Assembly (NCBI RefSeq): GCF_026314945.1
Contig: NZ_CP111121.1
Coordinates: forward strand, 4,526,001-4,590,000
Direction of reading: 5' to 3'
Origin: Chryseobacterium fluminis
Lineage (GTDB): Bacteria > Bacteroidota > Bacteroidia > Flavobacteriales > Weeksellaceae
Length of the DNA: 64,000 nt
Every line of letters starts with the position of its first letter. Position 1 is the first letter of the stretch. The translations under genes were made by a program, and so were the position numbers. The notes under the pieces were generated by a model that had not been told where the DNA came from, did not search any database, and saw only the letters and a program-made list of their open reading frames with translations. Below, one piece after another: positions 8,171 to 17,579 of this stretch.

Positions 8171-10153
8171 ATGATATCCAAACAGACGATCGATAAAATC
8201 TTTTCAACCATTCGGGTAGAAGAGATTGTGGGGGAATATGTACAGCTGAAGAGGGCCGGATCTAACTTTAAAGGGCTAAGCCCGTTTCACGAGGAGAAAT
8301 CTCCCAGTTTTGTAGTTTCACCCAGCAAACAGATCTGGAAGGATTTCTCAACCGGAAAAGGCGGGACTGCGATTTCTTTTTTAATGGAGATCGAAAACTT
8401 TACGTATCCGGAAGCACTTCGACATGCAGCCAAAAAATATGGAATTGAGATAGAGGAAGATCAGCGTGAGTTTTCAGAAGAAGCTAGAAATGCACAGTCA
8501 GAAAAAGAACTGTTATACAAAATTCATGAAATTGCAAATGACTATTTTCAGAATTTTCTCTGGGAGGCGGAAGAAGGAAGATCTATCGGTTTATCTTATT
8601 TTAAAGAGCGCGAACTTCGGGATGATATTATCAAGAAGTTCCAGTTAGGATATGCCCCGGAGAAAAAAAATGCTTTTACGGAATTTGCGTTTGATAAAGG
8701 ATATTCTAAAGAAATTCTGGAAAAATCGGGACTATCCATTTTTCCTGAAAATGCCCCGAACGGAATCGACCGTTTTCGCGAAAGAGTTATTTTTCCGATT
8801 CACAGTTTTTCGGGCAGGGTCTTGGGATTTGGAGCAAGAATTCTAAGGAATAATATAAAGACTGCCAAATATCTGAATTCTCCGGAAACAGAGATTTATC
8901 ACAAATCCAACGTTCTTTATGGATTAAACCAGAGTAAGCAGGCAATTTCCAGAAAAAATATCTGTCTGTTGGTGGAAGGTTATATGGATGTCATTTCCCT
9001 TCACATGTCCGGAATCGAAAACGTCGTGGCGAGTTCAGGGACCTCCCTCACTACCGAACAGATCAAGCTTATCAAAAGACTTACTGAAAATGTAACCATC
9101 CTTTTTGACGGAGATAATGCAGGGATCAAAGCCAGTTTCCGAAGTATTGATATGTTATTGGCAGAGGGAATGAACATTCGGGTGATGCTGTTCCCGGATG
9201 GTGATGACCCTGATTCTTTCGCCAGAAAACATCCGCAGGATTATGTAGAAAAATTCATTGAAAATGAAGCAATGGATTTTATCGATTTTAAAGCAGAAAT
9301 TCTCCTTAAAGAGGTCGGAAATGATCCGATAAAAAAGGCTGAAGCAATAAGGGATATTGTAAAATCTGTTGGCTTTGTGCAAAATGCTCTGAAGAAAGAG
9401 GTGTACTTAAAAGAAGTCTCAAATAAATTCGGACTCTCTGAGCAGAGTCTCTTTAATGAGCTGGAAGTTCAGAAACAGATAACCCAAAACCAGAATCAGC
9501 ATACCCATCAGCAGAAAGAAAATAATAAACCGGCCAAATTAGAAATTGTTCCGAATGCACCCGAACTGCAGATCGATTCTGTACAGTTCAATATTCTTCA
9601 CCAGGAAAATAAACTGATCGATACCATGCTGATGTTCGGCGATATGGTTCTGCAAAGAAAAAATGACAATAATGAAGCGTACGAAATCACTGTCATTGAG
9701 GAAATTCTCCACCATTTCGAAGACGAACAGTATGAATTTCAGGTAGAAACCAATAAAAAAATTATTCATGATATTAAAGAAGGAATAGAAAACGACGAGC
9801 TGCGTGCCGGAAATTTTTTTATTACTTTGATGGATCAGGATATAACGTCGAAAGTGGCCGATGCACTTATGATTCCTGATGAACTCAGCAACTGGGCCAG
9901 CCGGAATATTTATCCGCCGATCCTGGGTGATCATATCGATGAAGAAGTAGAGTCTAATATTCTGATCCATAAGTATTATTACGTTCATTTTATGATTAAA
10001 CAGGTGACGGCAGAGCTTGAAGAATACCGTGATACGAATCCCGAAAAATATTTTGAATCGATTAAGAAAATAATGATGCTGAATCAGTTTTCTATACAAC
10101 TGATCGAAAAACTGGGCTGGTCACCTGTGACAAAAAGTCCTATAAAATTTTAG
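8171..10153 (+). CDS. dnaG: DNA primase
   Basis: A 660-residue primase that makes RNA primers for replication. Domain order: an N-terminal CHC2-type region (about 1-100), the catalytic core with the TOPRIM motifs VEGYMDV and LFDGDNAG, and a long C-terminal helicase-interaction region (about 430-660) with a Gln/Asn-rich linker. The N-terminal zinc ribbon has lost its cysteines: GLCPFH is GLSPFH (Ser37), and the paired cysteines of the CFGCG motif are Asp58 and Thr61 (KDFSTG), leaving only His40. I recall the same loss in other Flavobacteriia, so it is probably a lineage trait and not damage. Start ATG chosen at the family-typical MISKQTID. Confidence 0.95.
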   Translation: MISKQTIDKIFSTIRVEEIVGEYVQLKRAGSNFKGLSPFHEEKSPSFVVSPSKQIWKDFSTGKGGTAISFLMEIENFTYPEALRHAAKKYGIEIEEDQREFSEEARNAQSEKELLYKIHEIANDYFQNFLWEAEEGRSIGLSYFKERELRDDIIKKFQLGYAPEKKNAFTEFAFDKGYSKEILEKSGLSIFPENAPNGIDRFRERVIFPIHSFSGRVLGFGARILRNNIKTAKYLNSPETEIYHKSNVLYGLNQSKQAISRKNICLLVEGYMDVISLHMSGIENVVASSGTSLTTEQIKLIKRLTENVTILFDGDNAGIKASFRSIDMLLAEGMNIRVMLFPDGDDPDSFARKHPQDYVEKFIENEAMDFIDFKAEILLKEVGNDPIKKAEAIRDIVKSVGFVQNALKKEVYLKEVSNKFGLSEQSLFNELEVQKQITQNQNQHTHQQKENNKPAKLEIVPNAPELQIDSVQFNILHQENKLIDTMLMFGDMVLQRKNDNNEAYEITVIEEILHHFEDEQYEFQVETNKKIIHDIKEGIENDELRAGNFFITLMDQDITSKVADALMIPDELSNWASRNIYPPILGDHIDEEVESNILIHKYYYVHFMIKQVTAELEEYRDTNPEKYFESIKKIMMLNQFSIQLIEKLGWSPVTKSPIKF

Positions 10154-10207
10154 GAATAAAAGTTGTAATTTAAACTTTGTAAAAATTAAATAATACACAA
10201 CAGAAAT

Positions 10208-10897
10208 ATGGACATAAAAAAAGAATTCAGAGATTTCTCTGTAAAGCATTTAGGAAATAGCGGTTTAGCAACCGATCAGTATATGGGAATGTATGGTCCG
10301 ACAAATCTCACCCCGTACATCATGGAAGAAAGAAGGTTGAACGTTGCTCAAATGGATGTTTTTTCCCGTTTGATGATGGACCGGATTATTTTTCTGGGAA
10401 CAGGAATCGATGACCAGGTAGCTAATATTGTAACAGCACAGCTTTTATTTTTAGAAAGCGCCGATCCTTCAAAAGACATTCAGATCTATATCAACTCTCC
10501 GGGCGGAAGTGTGTATGCAGGGTTGGGAATTTATGATACCATGCAGATTATTAAGCCGGATGTAGCAACCATCTGTACCGGTATTGCTGCCTCAATGGGT
10601 GCTGTATTGCTTGTAGCCGGAGAAAAAGGAAAACGTTCCGCGCTTAAGCATTCCAGAGTAATGATTCACCAGCCTTCAGGAGGAGCGCAGGGAGTGGCTT
10701 CGGATATGGAAATCAATTTAAGAGAAATGCTGAAGCTTAAAAAGGAGTTGTATGACATTATTTCTGAACATTCAGGGCAGACCTACGAATGGGTAGAGAA
10801 AGCATCGGACAGAGATTACTGGATGACTTCCACTGAAGCTAAAGATTTCGGGATGGTAGATGAAGTACTTCAGAGATCGGTAAAAGACAAAAAATAA
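10208..10897 (+). CDS. clpP: ATP-dependent Clp protease proteolytic subunit
   Basis: A 229-residue ClpP serine peptidase, the barrel that degrades proteins fed by ClpX or ClpA/C in the cytoplasm. The catalytic triad is visible as Ser129 (GIAASMGA), His154 (VMIHQP) and Asp203 (DRDYWM), with spacing equal to the E. coli enzyme. It carries about 30 extra residues at the N-terminus compared with the processed E. coli protein. No clpX follows; a strong terminator ends the gene. It lies 54 bases after dnaG and could share its transcript. Confidence 0.97.
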   Translation: MDIKKEFRDFSVKHLGNSGLATDQYMGMYGPTNLTPYIMEERRLNVAQMDVFSRLMMDRIIFLGTGIDDQVANIVTAQLLFLESADPSKDIQIYINSPGGSVYAGLGIYDTMQIIKPDVATICTGIAASMGAVLLVAGEKGKRSALKHSRVMIHQPSGGAQGVASDMEINLREMLKLKKELYDIISEHSGQTYEWVEKASDRDYWMTSTEAKDFGMVDEVLQRSVKDKK

Positions 10898-10921
10898 GAT
10901 CTCTTAAAAGATAAATAATTG

Positions 10922-10950
10922 AAACGTGCCAGTTTTGGCGCGTTTTTTTG
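10922..10950 (+). terminator. intrinsic terminator after clpP
   Basis: Stem AAACGTGCCA / TGGCGCGTTT (one T-G pair) with a short loop and a run of T on the plus strand, 25 bases after the clpP stop. Confidence 0.75.
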
Positions 10951-11134
10951 TTGGCAATGGTCGACAAACTTCTTGTCTTGTCGCTTTCTGACTGCTATTT
11001 CCGTCAGATGCCGGAATTTTAATTTATTAAAAATCAGCCTCGTGGCTGCTGTTTTTCCGAATTATTTTAAAATTAATATTCTATTTAAGATCAGTTTATA
11101 TTCAATATCTACTTTCGCAGCCATATAAGTGAAT

Positions 11135-12397
11135 ATGAAAAAAATCTTATTACCGATACTTGCTTTCATGGCTCTGACTGCCTGTAATAATGATGATAAT
11201 ATAAATAATCAGGAGATTAGTTATTCTAAGCTTCCTCAGGAATTTCCTTTTTCTACCTTAATAACTCTGAACGGAGTAAATGTCATTAATGGAGGATTTG
11301 GTTCCGGGGCTACTGCGCATCCTACTCAAAAGGAGGAATTTTATGCCATCACCGATCGCGGTCCTAACGTAGCCTACCAGAATGGAATTAAAATTCTTGT
11401 TCCGGATTTTACCCCGACGATTCTGCATTTTAAGATCAATACTGAAGGAAATATTGAGGTTATCAGATTTATTAAGCTTAAAAACCCTTCCGGTCAGCCA
11501 ATCACCGGTCTTCCGAATCCTGCAGGAATGGGAAGTACGGGAGAAACAGCATATGCAGCAGACGGAACCATCTTAGGAACCGATAATTACGGACTGGACA
11601 GTGAGAGTATTGTGGCGGCTGCAGACGGAACTTTTTGGGTTTCTGATGAATATGGTCCACACATTGTGCATTACAGTGCCGATGGAGTTGAACTGGAAAG
11701 AATAAGCCCGATCGGAGTAAATACAGGAGCAAGAAAGCTGCCTGCTGTTTTTGCAAAGAGAAGGCCAAACCGTGGAATGGAAGGCATGTGTATGACGCCA
11801 GACGGAAAAATGCTTGTGGGAACGATGCAGTCGACCATGTATGTTCCTACAAAAGCGCTGGCTACTAATACGACATTAACCAGAATTGTAACTTTTGATC
11901 TGGTTACAGGGCAGACAAAACAATATTTATACAAGCAGGATGGAGGCGCTTCGGATTCTGTATGTGACATAACTCCTGTCAGCAACACCGAATTTTTAGT
12001 GATCGAAAGAGACGGGACCTTCGGTTCTCTGGGTGGACTTAAAAAAGTCTACAGGATCAGCCTTTCGGGAGCTTCTGATATTTCAGGATCAGACCTGTCT
12101 GCAGTTGACGGGTTGAAAATCAACGGTAAAACTTTTGAGCAGTCTACATGGAATGAAATTACCGCAGCGGGATATAAGCCTGTTACAAAAACTTTAGCGG
12201 TAGACCTTGTTGCAAAACTGGGTTATGAACATGACAAATTTGAGGGAATTGTCTACCTGGGCAATAATAAACTGGCCGTTTTTAATGATGATGATTTCGG
12301 AGTAGCTGATGACGGAAACGGAAATCCTAAAACAAAAATTCTTCCTAAAACAGGAAAACAGGATAAAGGAACGATGTATGTAGTCGATATTCAATAA
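11135..12397 (+). CDS. esterase-like activity of phytase family lipoprotein
   Basis: A 420-residue lipoprotein (lipobox LTAC, Cys17 from the ATG) with a beta-propeller-like domain of the Phytase-like family (Pfam PF13449). Typical segments are FYAITDRGPN, DSESIVAAADGTFWVSDEYGPHI, NRGMEGMCMTPDGK and a C-terminal KFEGIVYLGNNKLAVFNDDDFG. The family contains predicted periplasmic or surface esterases and phosphatases acting on phytate-like substrates; the actual substrate is unknown. I start at the ATG giving MKKILLPIL; an in-frame GTG two codons earlier is less likely. Signal peptide and lipobox agree with that start. Confidence 0.88.
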   Translation: MKKILLPILAFMALTACNNDDNINNQEISYSKLPQEFPFSTLITLNGVNVINGGFGSGATAHPTQKEEFYAITDRGPNVAYQNGIKILVPDFTPTILHFKINTEGNIEVIRFIKLKNPSGQPITGLPNPAGMGSTGETAYAADGTILGTDNYGLDSESIVAAADGTFWVSDEYGPHIVHYSADGVELERISPIGVNTGARKLPAVFAKRRPNRGMEGMCMTPDGKMLVGTMQSTMYVPTKALATNTTLTRIVTFDLVTGQTKQYLYKQDGGASDSVCDITPVSNTEFLVIERDGTFGSLGGLKKVYRISLSGASDISGSDLSAVDGLKINGKTFEQSTWNEITAAGYKPVTKTLAVDLVAKLGYEHDKFEGIVYLGNNKLAVFNDDDFGVADDGNGNPKTKILPKTGKQDKGTMYVVDIQ

Positions 12398-12411
12398 TTA
12401 GATTTTTAAAG

Positions 12412-12442
12412 AATCCGGCGGCATCAAAGATGCCGCCGGATT
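12412..12442. terminator. GC-rich palindrome between convergent genes, likely bidirectional terminator
   Basis: Perfect 14-bp stem AATCCGGCGGCATC with loop AAA, 15 bases past the phytase-like gene stop. A T-rich stretch follows on the plus strand. Shares the GGCGGC core and A-rich triloop with the palindromes at 38055 and 47541. The remaining 270 bases to tpiA show only the tpiA terminator. Confidence 0.7.
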
Positions 12443-12668
12443 TACTTTTGTTCTTACCCGGGTAAAAATGGTTACCATACAGTAATTCTATGATCCTGTA
12501 ACTTACATCAAGAAGACACTAATAAAACAGGGTCCACACATAATCAATGCCGTATGAAATTAATGTTCAACTCAATTACTGCTTCTCTGCCCTGAAATTA
12601 TGATTGTGTGAAGGATCATCAATAAGAGTGCTCCATAACAGATACAGCAGTTTAGTCTGCAAATAAAA

Positions 12669-12692
12669 ATAACGTGCCGGCAAGCACGTTAT
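12669..12692 (-). terminator. intrinsic terminator after tpiA
   Basis: Stem ATAACGTGC / GCACGTTAT with a six-base loop, followed on the minus strand by TTTTATTT. It ends the long minus-strand gene run that finishes with tpiA. Confidence 0.7.
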
Positions 12693-12711
12693 ATATGGTT
12701 ATGAATAAGTT

Positions 12712-13473
12712 TTATGAGTTAAAACCTTCGATAATTTTTGAGAAATCTTCCAGCTTCAGAGCTGCTCCGCCGATCAGACCTCCATCGATGTCAGGCTGGG
12801 AAAAAATTTCCTTGGCATTATCAGGTTTTACAGAACCTCCATACAGGATCGAAACCTCATCGGCAACTTCCTGTCCGTATTTTGCTGCAATGGTGCTTCT
12901 GATATGTGCATGAATTTCCTGAGCCTGTTCCGGAGTGGCCGTTTCGCCGGTTCCGATAGCCCAAACCGGTTCATAAGCGATGACCACTTTTTTAATTTCT
13001 TCTGCTGAAAGAGTGCAAAGGGCAACTTCAGTCTGGTTTTTTACCACATCAAAGTGCTCACCTGCTTTTCTTTGCTCTAAGGTCTCACCGTTACAGTACA
13101 CAGGAATTAATCCTTTATCTAAAGCCAGTTTCACTTTTCTGTTGCAGTGGGAATCTGTTTCGCCGTGATACTGTCTTCTTTCAGAATGTCCGATAAGAGA
13201 ACCGGTTGCATCGATCGATTCCAGCATATCCGCAGAAAGTTCACCGGTATAGGCTCCGCTTTCGTGCTCGCTCATATCCTGTGAGAATACTCCGATTTCG
13301 TCTTTTTCAAAGATATCTTTGGCCATCATCAGGTATAGAGACGGCGGTGCGATCCAAACCTCGCAGTTGGTTGTATTGCTATTTTTATAACTGAGTAACT
13401 GAATCATCAACTGCTGAGCATCAATTACATTTTTGTTCATTTTCCAGTTTCCTGCAACGATTTTTCTTCTCAT
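12712..13473 (-). CDS. tpiA: triose-phosphate isomerase
   Basis: A 253-residue TIM-barrel enzyme interconverting dihydroxyacetone phosphate and glyceraldehyde 3-phosphate in glycolysis and gluconeogenesis. Catalytic residues are all visible: Lys11 (GNWKMNK), His96 (IGHSERR) and Glu168 (AYEPVWAIGTG), with the phosphate-binding loop YGGSVKP and the C-terminal GGLIGGAAL. It is the last gene of a closely spaced minus-strand cluster and ends at its own terminator. Length is normal for the family. Confidence 0.98.
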   Translation of the reverse strand: MRRKIVAGNWKMNKNVIDAQQLMIQLLSYKNSNTTNCEVWIAPPSLYLMMAKDIFEKDEIGVFSQDMSEHESGAYTGELSADMLESIDATGSLIGHSERRQYHGETDSHCNRKVKLALDKGLIPVYCNGETLEQRKAGEHFDVVKNQTEVALCTLSAEEIKKVVIAYEPVWAIGTGETATPEQAQEIHAHIRSTIAAKYGQEVADEVSILYGGSVKPDNAKEIFSQPDIDGGLIGGAALKLEDFSKIIEGFNS

Positions 13474-13489
13474 AATTTTTTTGATTTAT

Positions 13490-13894
13490 TTAATCTTCTT
13501 CTATTTTAGTATCAATAAAGGTATAGGTATCGTCTTTTTGACCTAATATATTTACTGACTGAAACCTGACATCACCATTCCCCAAAACTTCGTACGTATA
13601 TTCATCCGTAACGTTATCTACGTTGTGGAGTTCATAGTACTTACCGTTGTTGGTCCACCATTTGCCGTTTTCAGTTCTCTGTTGCACATTGCCTTCTCTA
13701 TCAATAGCCACGTACATCAGAATACTTTTTCCTTTTTCCAACCGGCACGAGATCCAGTATTTAGACATTCCGTCAATCTGCTTATTGTGTTCAGAGCCTT
13801 TGTAGCAACCCATCATTTTTTTGTCGTACTCTTTTTTTTGAGCGGTTATCCCTGTACCTATCATCAGGAGAGATATCATAAAAAGCTGTTTCAT
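13490..13894 (-). CDS. small exported protein of unknown function
   Basis: A 134-residue protein with a signal peptide (MKQLFMISLLMIGTGITAQ, cleavage after about residue 19). The mature part is rich in beta-strand signatures (GCYKGSE, YWISCRLEKGKSILMYVAI, GKWWTNNGKYYELHN) and resembles lipocalin-like or heme/lipid-binding small barrels, but I cannot name a family. It sits 16 bases before tpiA and 3 bases after the oligopeptidase gene, so it is probably co-transcribed with both. Confidence 0.75.
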   Translation of the reverse strand: MKQLFMISLLMIGTGITAQKKEYDKKMMGCYKGSEHNKQIDGMSKYWISCRLEKGKSILMYVAIDREGNVQQRTENGKWWTNNGKYYELHNVDNVTDEYTYEVLGNGDVRFQSVNILGQKDDTYTFIDTKIEED

Positions 13895-13897
13895 AAT

Positions 13898-16024
13898 TTA
13901 TTTGGTAATTCCTTCCAGTTTAAACATAAATGCATACACCAATGCGAGGTCCTTAAGATAATCGAATCTTCCCGAAGCTCCGCCATGACCGTAATCCATG
14001 TCTGTTTTTAGCAGAAGTACATTTTTATCTGTTTTCATATCTCTTAATTTGGCAACCCACTTAGCAGGCTCGAAATACTGAACCTGGGAATCATGCAGGC
14101 CTGTGGTTACCAGAATATTCGGATATTTTTTCTTTTCTACATTTTCATAGGGAGAGTAGGATTTCATGTAAAAATAGGCTTCCTTATTGTTGGGATTTCC
14201 CCACTCATCATATTCATTGGTCGTCAAAGAAATGCTTTCATCCAGCATGGTATTCACCACATCTACGAACGGAACCTGTGAGATAACACCATTCCATAAA
14301 TCGGGACTCATATTAACTACGGCACCCATCAGCAACCCTCCCGCGCTTCCGCCCTGGGCATACAAATGTTTTGGAGACGTATATTTTTCTTTAACCAGAT
14401 ACTCACCGACACTGATGAAATCGGTAAACGTATTCTTCTTTTTCATCATTTTGCCATCCTCATACCATTGCCTCCCCATTTCCTGGCCTCCCCGGATATG
14501 AGCAATCGCAAAGGCAAAACCTCTGTCCAGAAGGCTCAGTCTCGTACTGCTGAAACTTGCATCCATCGAGTTTCCGTAAGAACCGTAAGCATAGAGTAGA
14601 AGAGGACTGTTTCCATTCTTCTGATATCCTTTTTTATAGACAATGGAGACCGGAATTCTTGTTCCGTCTTTTGCCGTGGCAAAAAGTCTTTCGGTGATGT
14701 AATTTTCCTTATTGTAACCCCCGAGAACTTCCTGTTGTTTTAATAATGTTCTCTTTCCTGTTTTCAGATCCTGCTCAAACTGAGAACTGGGTGTGATCAT
14801 GGAAGTATAACCGAAACGGAAATTATCGGTATTGTACTCAGGATTGCCTGACGGATAAACAGTATACGTAGGCTCGTCAAACTTCAGGAATTCTTTTTTA
14901 CCTGTTTTTCTGTCATAAATCGCCAGTTGTGACAATCCGTTCTGTCTTTCGCTGAACACCAGGAAATTCTTAAACTCACTGATTCCTTCCATCAGCACCT
15001 CTTTTCTGTGCGGAATAAAATCTTTCCAGTGATCTATACCGGTCTTATCCAAAGGTGTTTCCATCACCTTGAAATTTAAAGCATCTTTATTGGTTGTGAT
15101 GAGGAATTTATCTTCCAAAGCTGTGACATCATACAGTACATCTTTTATTCTCGGCTGGAAAACTTTAAATGTTCCGTTGGGTTGAGCAGCATCCAGATAT
15201 CTTGTCTCCGATGAGGTAGTGGCTCCGGAGTAGATCATAATGAATTTTTCATTCTTCGATTTTCCGACCCCTATATAATTCGATTTGTCTTTCTCCTCAT
15301 ATACCATCGCGTCTGCGGAAGAAGCCGTTCCCAGCGTATGTCTGAAAATTTTCTCAGTTAAAAGCGTTTCAGGATTTTTTCCGGTGTAGAAAATGGTTTT
15401 GTTATCATTGGCCCAAACCGCAGTTCCCGTGGTGTTTCTGATACCAAGATCTGTTGTTTTTCCAGTTGATAAATCTTTTAAAATTAATTTGTATTGCCTT
15501 CTGGACACATCATCCACACCATAAATCAATTTTGTATTATCGGGACTGATGCTGAAGCCGGATGCTGAGAAATAAGCATGTCCTTCGGCAAGCTGGTCAA
15601 CATCCAGAAGGACTTCTTCAGGAGCATTAAGATTTCCTTTTTTCCGGCAATATTTAAAATACTGCTTTCCTTCTTCGGTGCGGGTATAATAATAATATCC
15701 GTTTTTAAAGCTTGGTACAGATTCGTCTTTTTCTTTAATCCGGGCTTTCATTTCTTTGAAAAGCTGTGCTCTGAAAGGTTCTGTATCTTTCATCATACCG
15801 GTCCAGTAATTGTTTTCAGCCTTTAGGTAATCGACGACCTTGGTCGAATCTTTTCCTTTTTTAAAATAATCGATCATCCAATAATAGGGATCATTCACTC
15901 TATCTCCATGGATTTCTCTGATATGTTCCTGCTTCTCAGCTGTCGGAGATTTAAGGTCCGGGAACTTTTGTGACTGAAAGGTAACTGTACTCATTACGAA
16001 TAGGGATAAATAAATTTTTTTCAT
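13898..16024 (-). CDS. S9 family peptidase, oligopeptidase B type
   Basis: A 708-residue serine peptidase. A signal peptide (first ~18 residues) suggests periplasmic location. The N-terminal part (about 25-420) is the seven-bladed propeller with EIHGDRVNDPYYWM, typical of the prolyl oligopeptidase/oligopeptidase B group. The C-terminal alpha/beta hydrolase domain carries the nucleophile in QGGSAGGLLMG, the Asp region GLHDSQVQYFEPAKW and the His in YGHGGASGRF. The last motif and GGSAGG favour oligopeptidase B (cleavage after basic residues) over prolyl oligopeptidase. It is the fourth gene of the DUF1599-to-tpiA run. Confidence 0.92.
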   Translation of the reverse strand: MKKIYLSLFVMSTVTFQSQKFPDLKSPTAEKQEHIREIHGDRVNDPYYWMIDYFKKGKDSTKVVDYLKAENNYWTGMMKDTEPFRAQLFKEMKARIKEKDESVPSFKNGYYYYTRTEEGKQYFKYCRKKGNLNAPEEVLLDVDQLAEGHAYFSASGFSISPDNTKLIYGVDDVSRRQYKLILKDLSTGKTTDLGIRNTTGTAVWANDNKTIFYTGKNPETLLTEKIFRHTLGTASSADAMVYEEKDKSNYIGVGKSKNEKFIMIYSGATTSSETRYLDAAQPNGTFKVFQPRIKDVLYDVTALEDKFLITTNKDALNFKVMETPLDKTGIDHWKDFIPHRKEVLMEGISEFKNFLVFSERQNGLSQLAIYDRKTGKKEFLKFDEPTYTVYPSGNPEYNTDNFRFGYTSMITPSSQFEQDLKTGKRTLLKQQEVLGGYNKENYITERLFATAKDGTRIPVSIVYKKGYQKNGNSPLLLYAYGSYGNSMDASFSSTRLSLLDRGFAFAIAHIRGGQEMGRQWYEDGKMMKKKNTFTDFISVGEYLVKEKYTSPKHLYAQGGSAGGLLMGAVVNMSPDLWNGVISQVPFVDVVNTMLDESISLTTNEYDEWGNPNNKEAYFYMKSYSPYENVEKKKYPNILVTTGLHDSQVQYFEPAKWVAKLRDMKTDKNVLLLKTDMDYGHGGASGRFDYLKDLALVYAFMFKLEGITK

Positions 16025-16047
16025 CGTTATATATTTTTTTTATCAGT

Positions 16048-16398
16048 TTAATCCAGGTTCCAGAGACTTTTTAAATGTTTATAGAAGCTATGCTCTTCAT
16101 CGGTTACCTGGTTGTCCGCCTTTATTAATGTTTTGGCAAACTGAGCAAACTTTTTACGTTCTTCCTCTGTCGAATCATCCTTGAAACAACCGGCATGAAA
16201 TTCAAAGTGATTTTTCCACTCGTCTGGCTGCAGCATCGCAAGGGTATCCAGTTCGTCATCAAGATCTATTCTGAAAGGGAATTCATCTGCAAGGTACTGT
16301 TGGATCACCATTCCTTCTTCAGGAGCGAAATCTCCGTCTACAGAAGAAAGGATCATTAATAAGTGGTATCCGGCGATTGATTTATTTGATTTTTGCAT
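16048..16398 (-). CDS. TerB-like (tellurite resistance family) protein
   Basis: A 116-residue acidic, helical, cytoplasmic protein with the TerB/DjlA-N pattern: MILSSVDGDFAPEEGMVIQQYL near the start and TLIKADNQVTDEEHSFYKHL near the end, two helix-loop regions with acidic residues. TerB-like domains bind metal and often act as adaptor modules; a role in tellurite resistance does not follow. It lies 23 bases before the oligopeptidase gene and 63 bases after the BT_3928 gene. Confidence 0.75.
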   Translation of the reverse strand: MQKSNKSIAGYHLLMILSSVDGDFAPEEGMVIQQYLADEFPFRIDLDDELDTLAMLQPDEWKNHFEFHAGCFKDDSTEEERKKFAQFAKTLIKADNQVTDEEHSFYKHLKSLWNLD

Positions 16399-16461
16399 TG
16401 TTGAATGTTTAGTTTAAAAATTTTATTTCAAGTTTAGGGATAAGACTGAGCAAGCAACGTA

Positions 16462-17574
16462 TTATTTTACGTAATCTTTTGCAGGCTGCTTATCTGTAAT
16501 TTTTCCGTTCTGTAAAATTAAAACAAAAGGATTGCTTCTGGCAATGGTTTTTATGGCCGTCCCGTCCATCATCATATTTTTGATGGTCTTAAAAGTATTC
16601 GGATCCGTAGAAACACCGTAGAGCACATCAGCTTTTTCCGCTTTTACTTTAGCCTCAAGCTTCTGAAGCAATTCGGGCGAGACCTCTTTCGGATGATACG
16701 AAAATACCAATACCGCTTTCGGAGCATTAATCACCTGATCGGTAACGTCCAGCCCCGTAGGATCTTCGATTTTAAATTTTACGATTTCAGACTTATAGCC
16801 TTCCTTTACCAGAACAGATTCATTTTTTCCGTCTTCGATTTTCCAAGGAGAGCCTTCTGCCCAGTATTCTGTTTTCTTAATATAATCGTCCTGATTTACT
16901 TTCTTTACTTCTCCCGTCTTCTGGTTTTTAAGAGAGTAAAAGGTTTTATATTCAGATGGATTTTTATTGATTTTACCCTTTTCGGCTTTTAAATCGGTTC
17001 CTGTTTTATAATCCCGGAAATCAATCATCGGTTCATGCATAATGCCCTGAGCCATAATATAGATCATTATCAGGGAAAACAGTCCCAGTATCCAGTACTT
17101 AAATGTATCGGAAGCCTTTTTTCTGCGGTCAAAAGTATAAGCATCTTTCTTCTTAAAATCTTTTCTGTGAAGGATAAATACGGCAATTAACCCGATCAGA
17201 AGCACCACATCTTTCACAAAGCTCTGCCAGGGTGTAAACTTAATGGCATCGCCAAAACAGCCGCAGTCTGTGACTACATTGTAATAAGCTGAATAAAACG
17301 TCAGGAATCCAAAGAATATACAGAGCGCAATTAATGCTGAAAGGGTAAACTTAAGTTTCAGCTTTATCAAAAGCATACATCCTAACAGAAGTTCCAAAAC
17401 CACCACAATGATTGAAAAAAGGAGTGCAAATTTTTCCAGGAACGGCATATTGAAAACCGGAGGAGAAAAATACTCTTCCATTTTGAAAGAAAAACCTACC
17501 AGATCCACTGCTTTTACAAACCCTGAAAGGATAAATATAACAGCAATAACGAAACGTAATAAACCTTTGATCAT
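16462..17574 (-). CDS. BT_3928 family (DoxX/MauE-like) membrane protein with periplasmic C-terminal domain
   Basis: A 370-residue protein. Residues 1-150 form four membrane helices of the DoxX/MauE type, with the paired cysteines Cys104 and Cys106 in DCGCFGD, a redox-like motif typical of this family. After a further helix (about 160-180) comes a soluble domain of some 190 residues whose end (NPFVLILQNGKITDK) resembles a thioredoxin-fold domain but without a CXXC. Name and fold come from similarity to the Bacteroides family I know as BT_3928, whose gene sits beside tpiA there too. Biochemical role unknown. The gene follows the DUF1599 gene by five bases. Confidence 0.85.
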   Translation of the reverse strand: MIKGLLRFVIAVIFILSGFVKAVDLVGFSFKMEEYFSPPVFNMPFLEKFALLFSIIVVVLELLLGCMLLIKLKLKFTLSALIALCIFFGFLTFYSAYYNVVTDCGCFGDAIKFTPWQSFVKDVVLLIGLIAVFILHRKDFKKKDAYTFDRRKKASDTFKYWILGLFSLIMIYIMAQGIMHEPMIDFRDYKTGTDLKAEKGKINKNPSEYKTFYSLKNQKTGEVKKVNQDDYIKKTEYWAEGSPWKIEDGKNESVLVKEGYKSEIVKFKIEDPTGLDVTDQVINAPKAVLVFSYHPKEVSPELLQKLEAKVKAEKADVLYGVSTDPNTFKTIKNMMMDGTAIKTIARSNPFVLILQNGKITDKQPAKDYVK

Positions 17575-17579
17575 ATGAA

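Noticed and set aside
9539..10099. 186-codon open frame antisense to dnaG
   Set aside because: Lies wholly inside dnaG on the opposite strand; His/Ile/Phe-rich composition is that of a reverse-frame shadow.
10919..11128. 69-codon open frame after clpP
   Set aside because: Contains the clpP terminator at its start and has no protein-like composition or family match.
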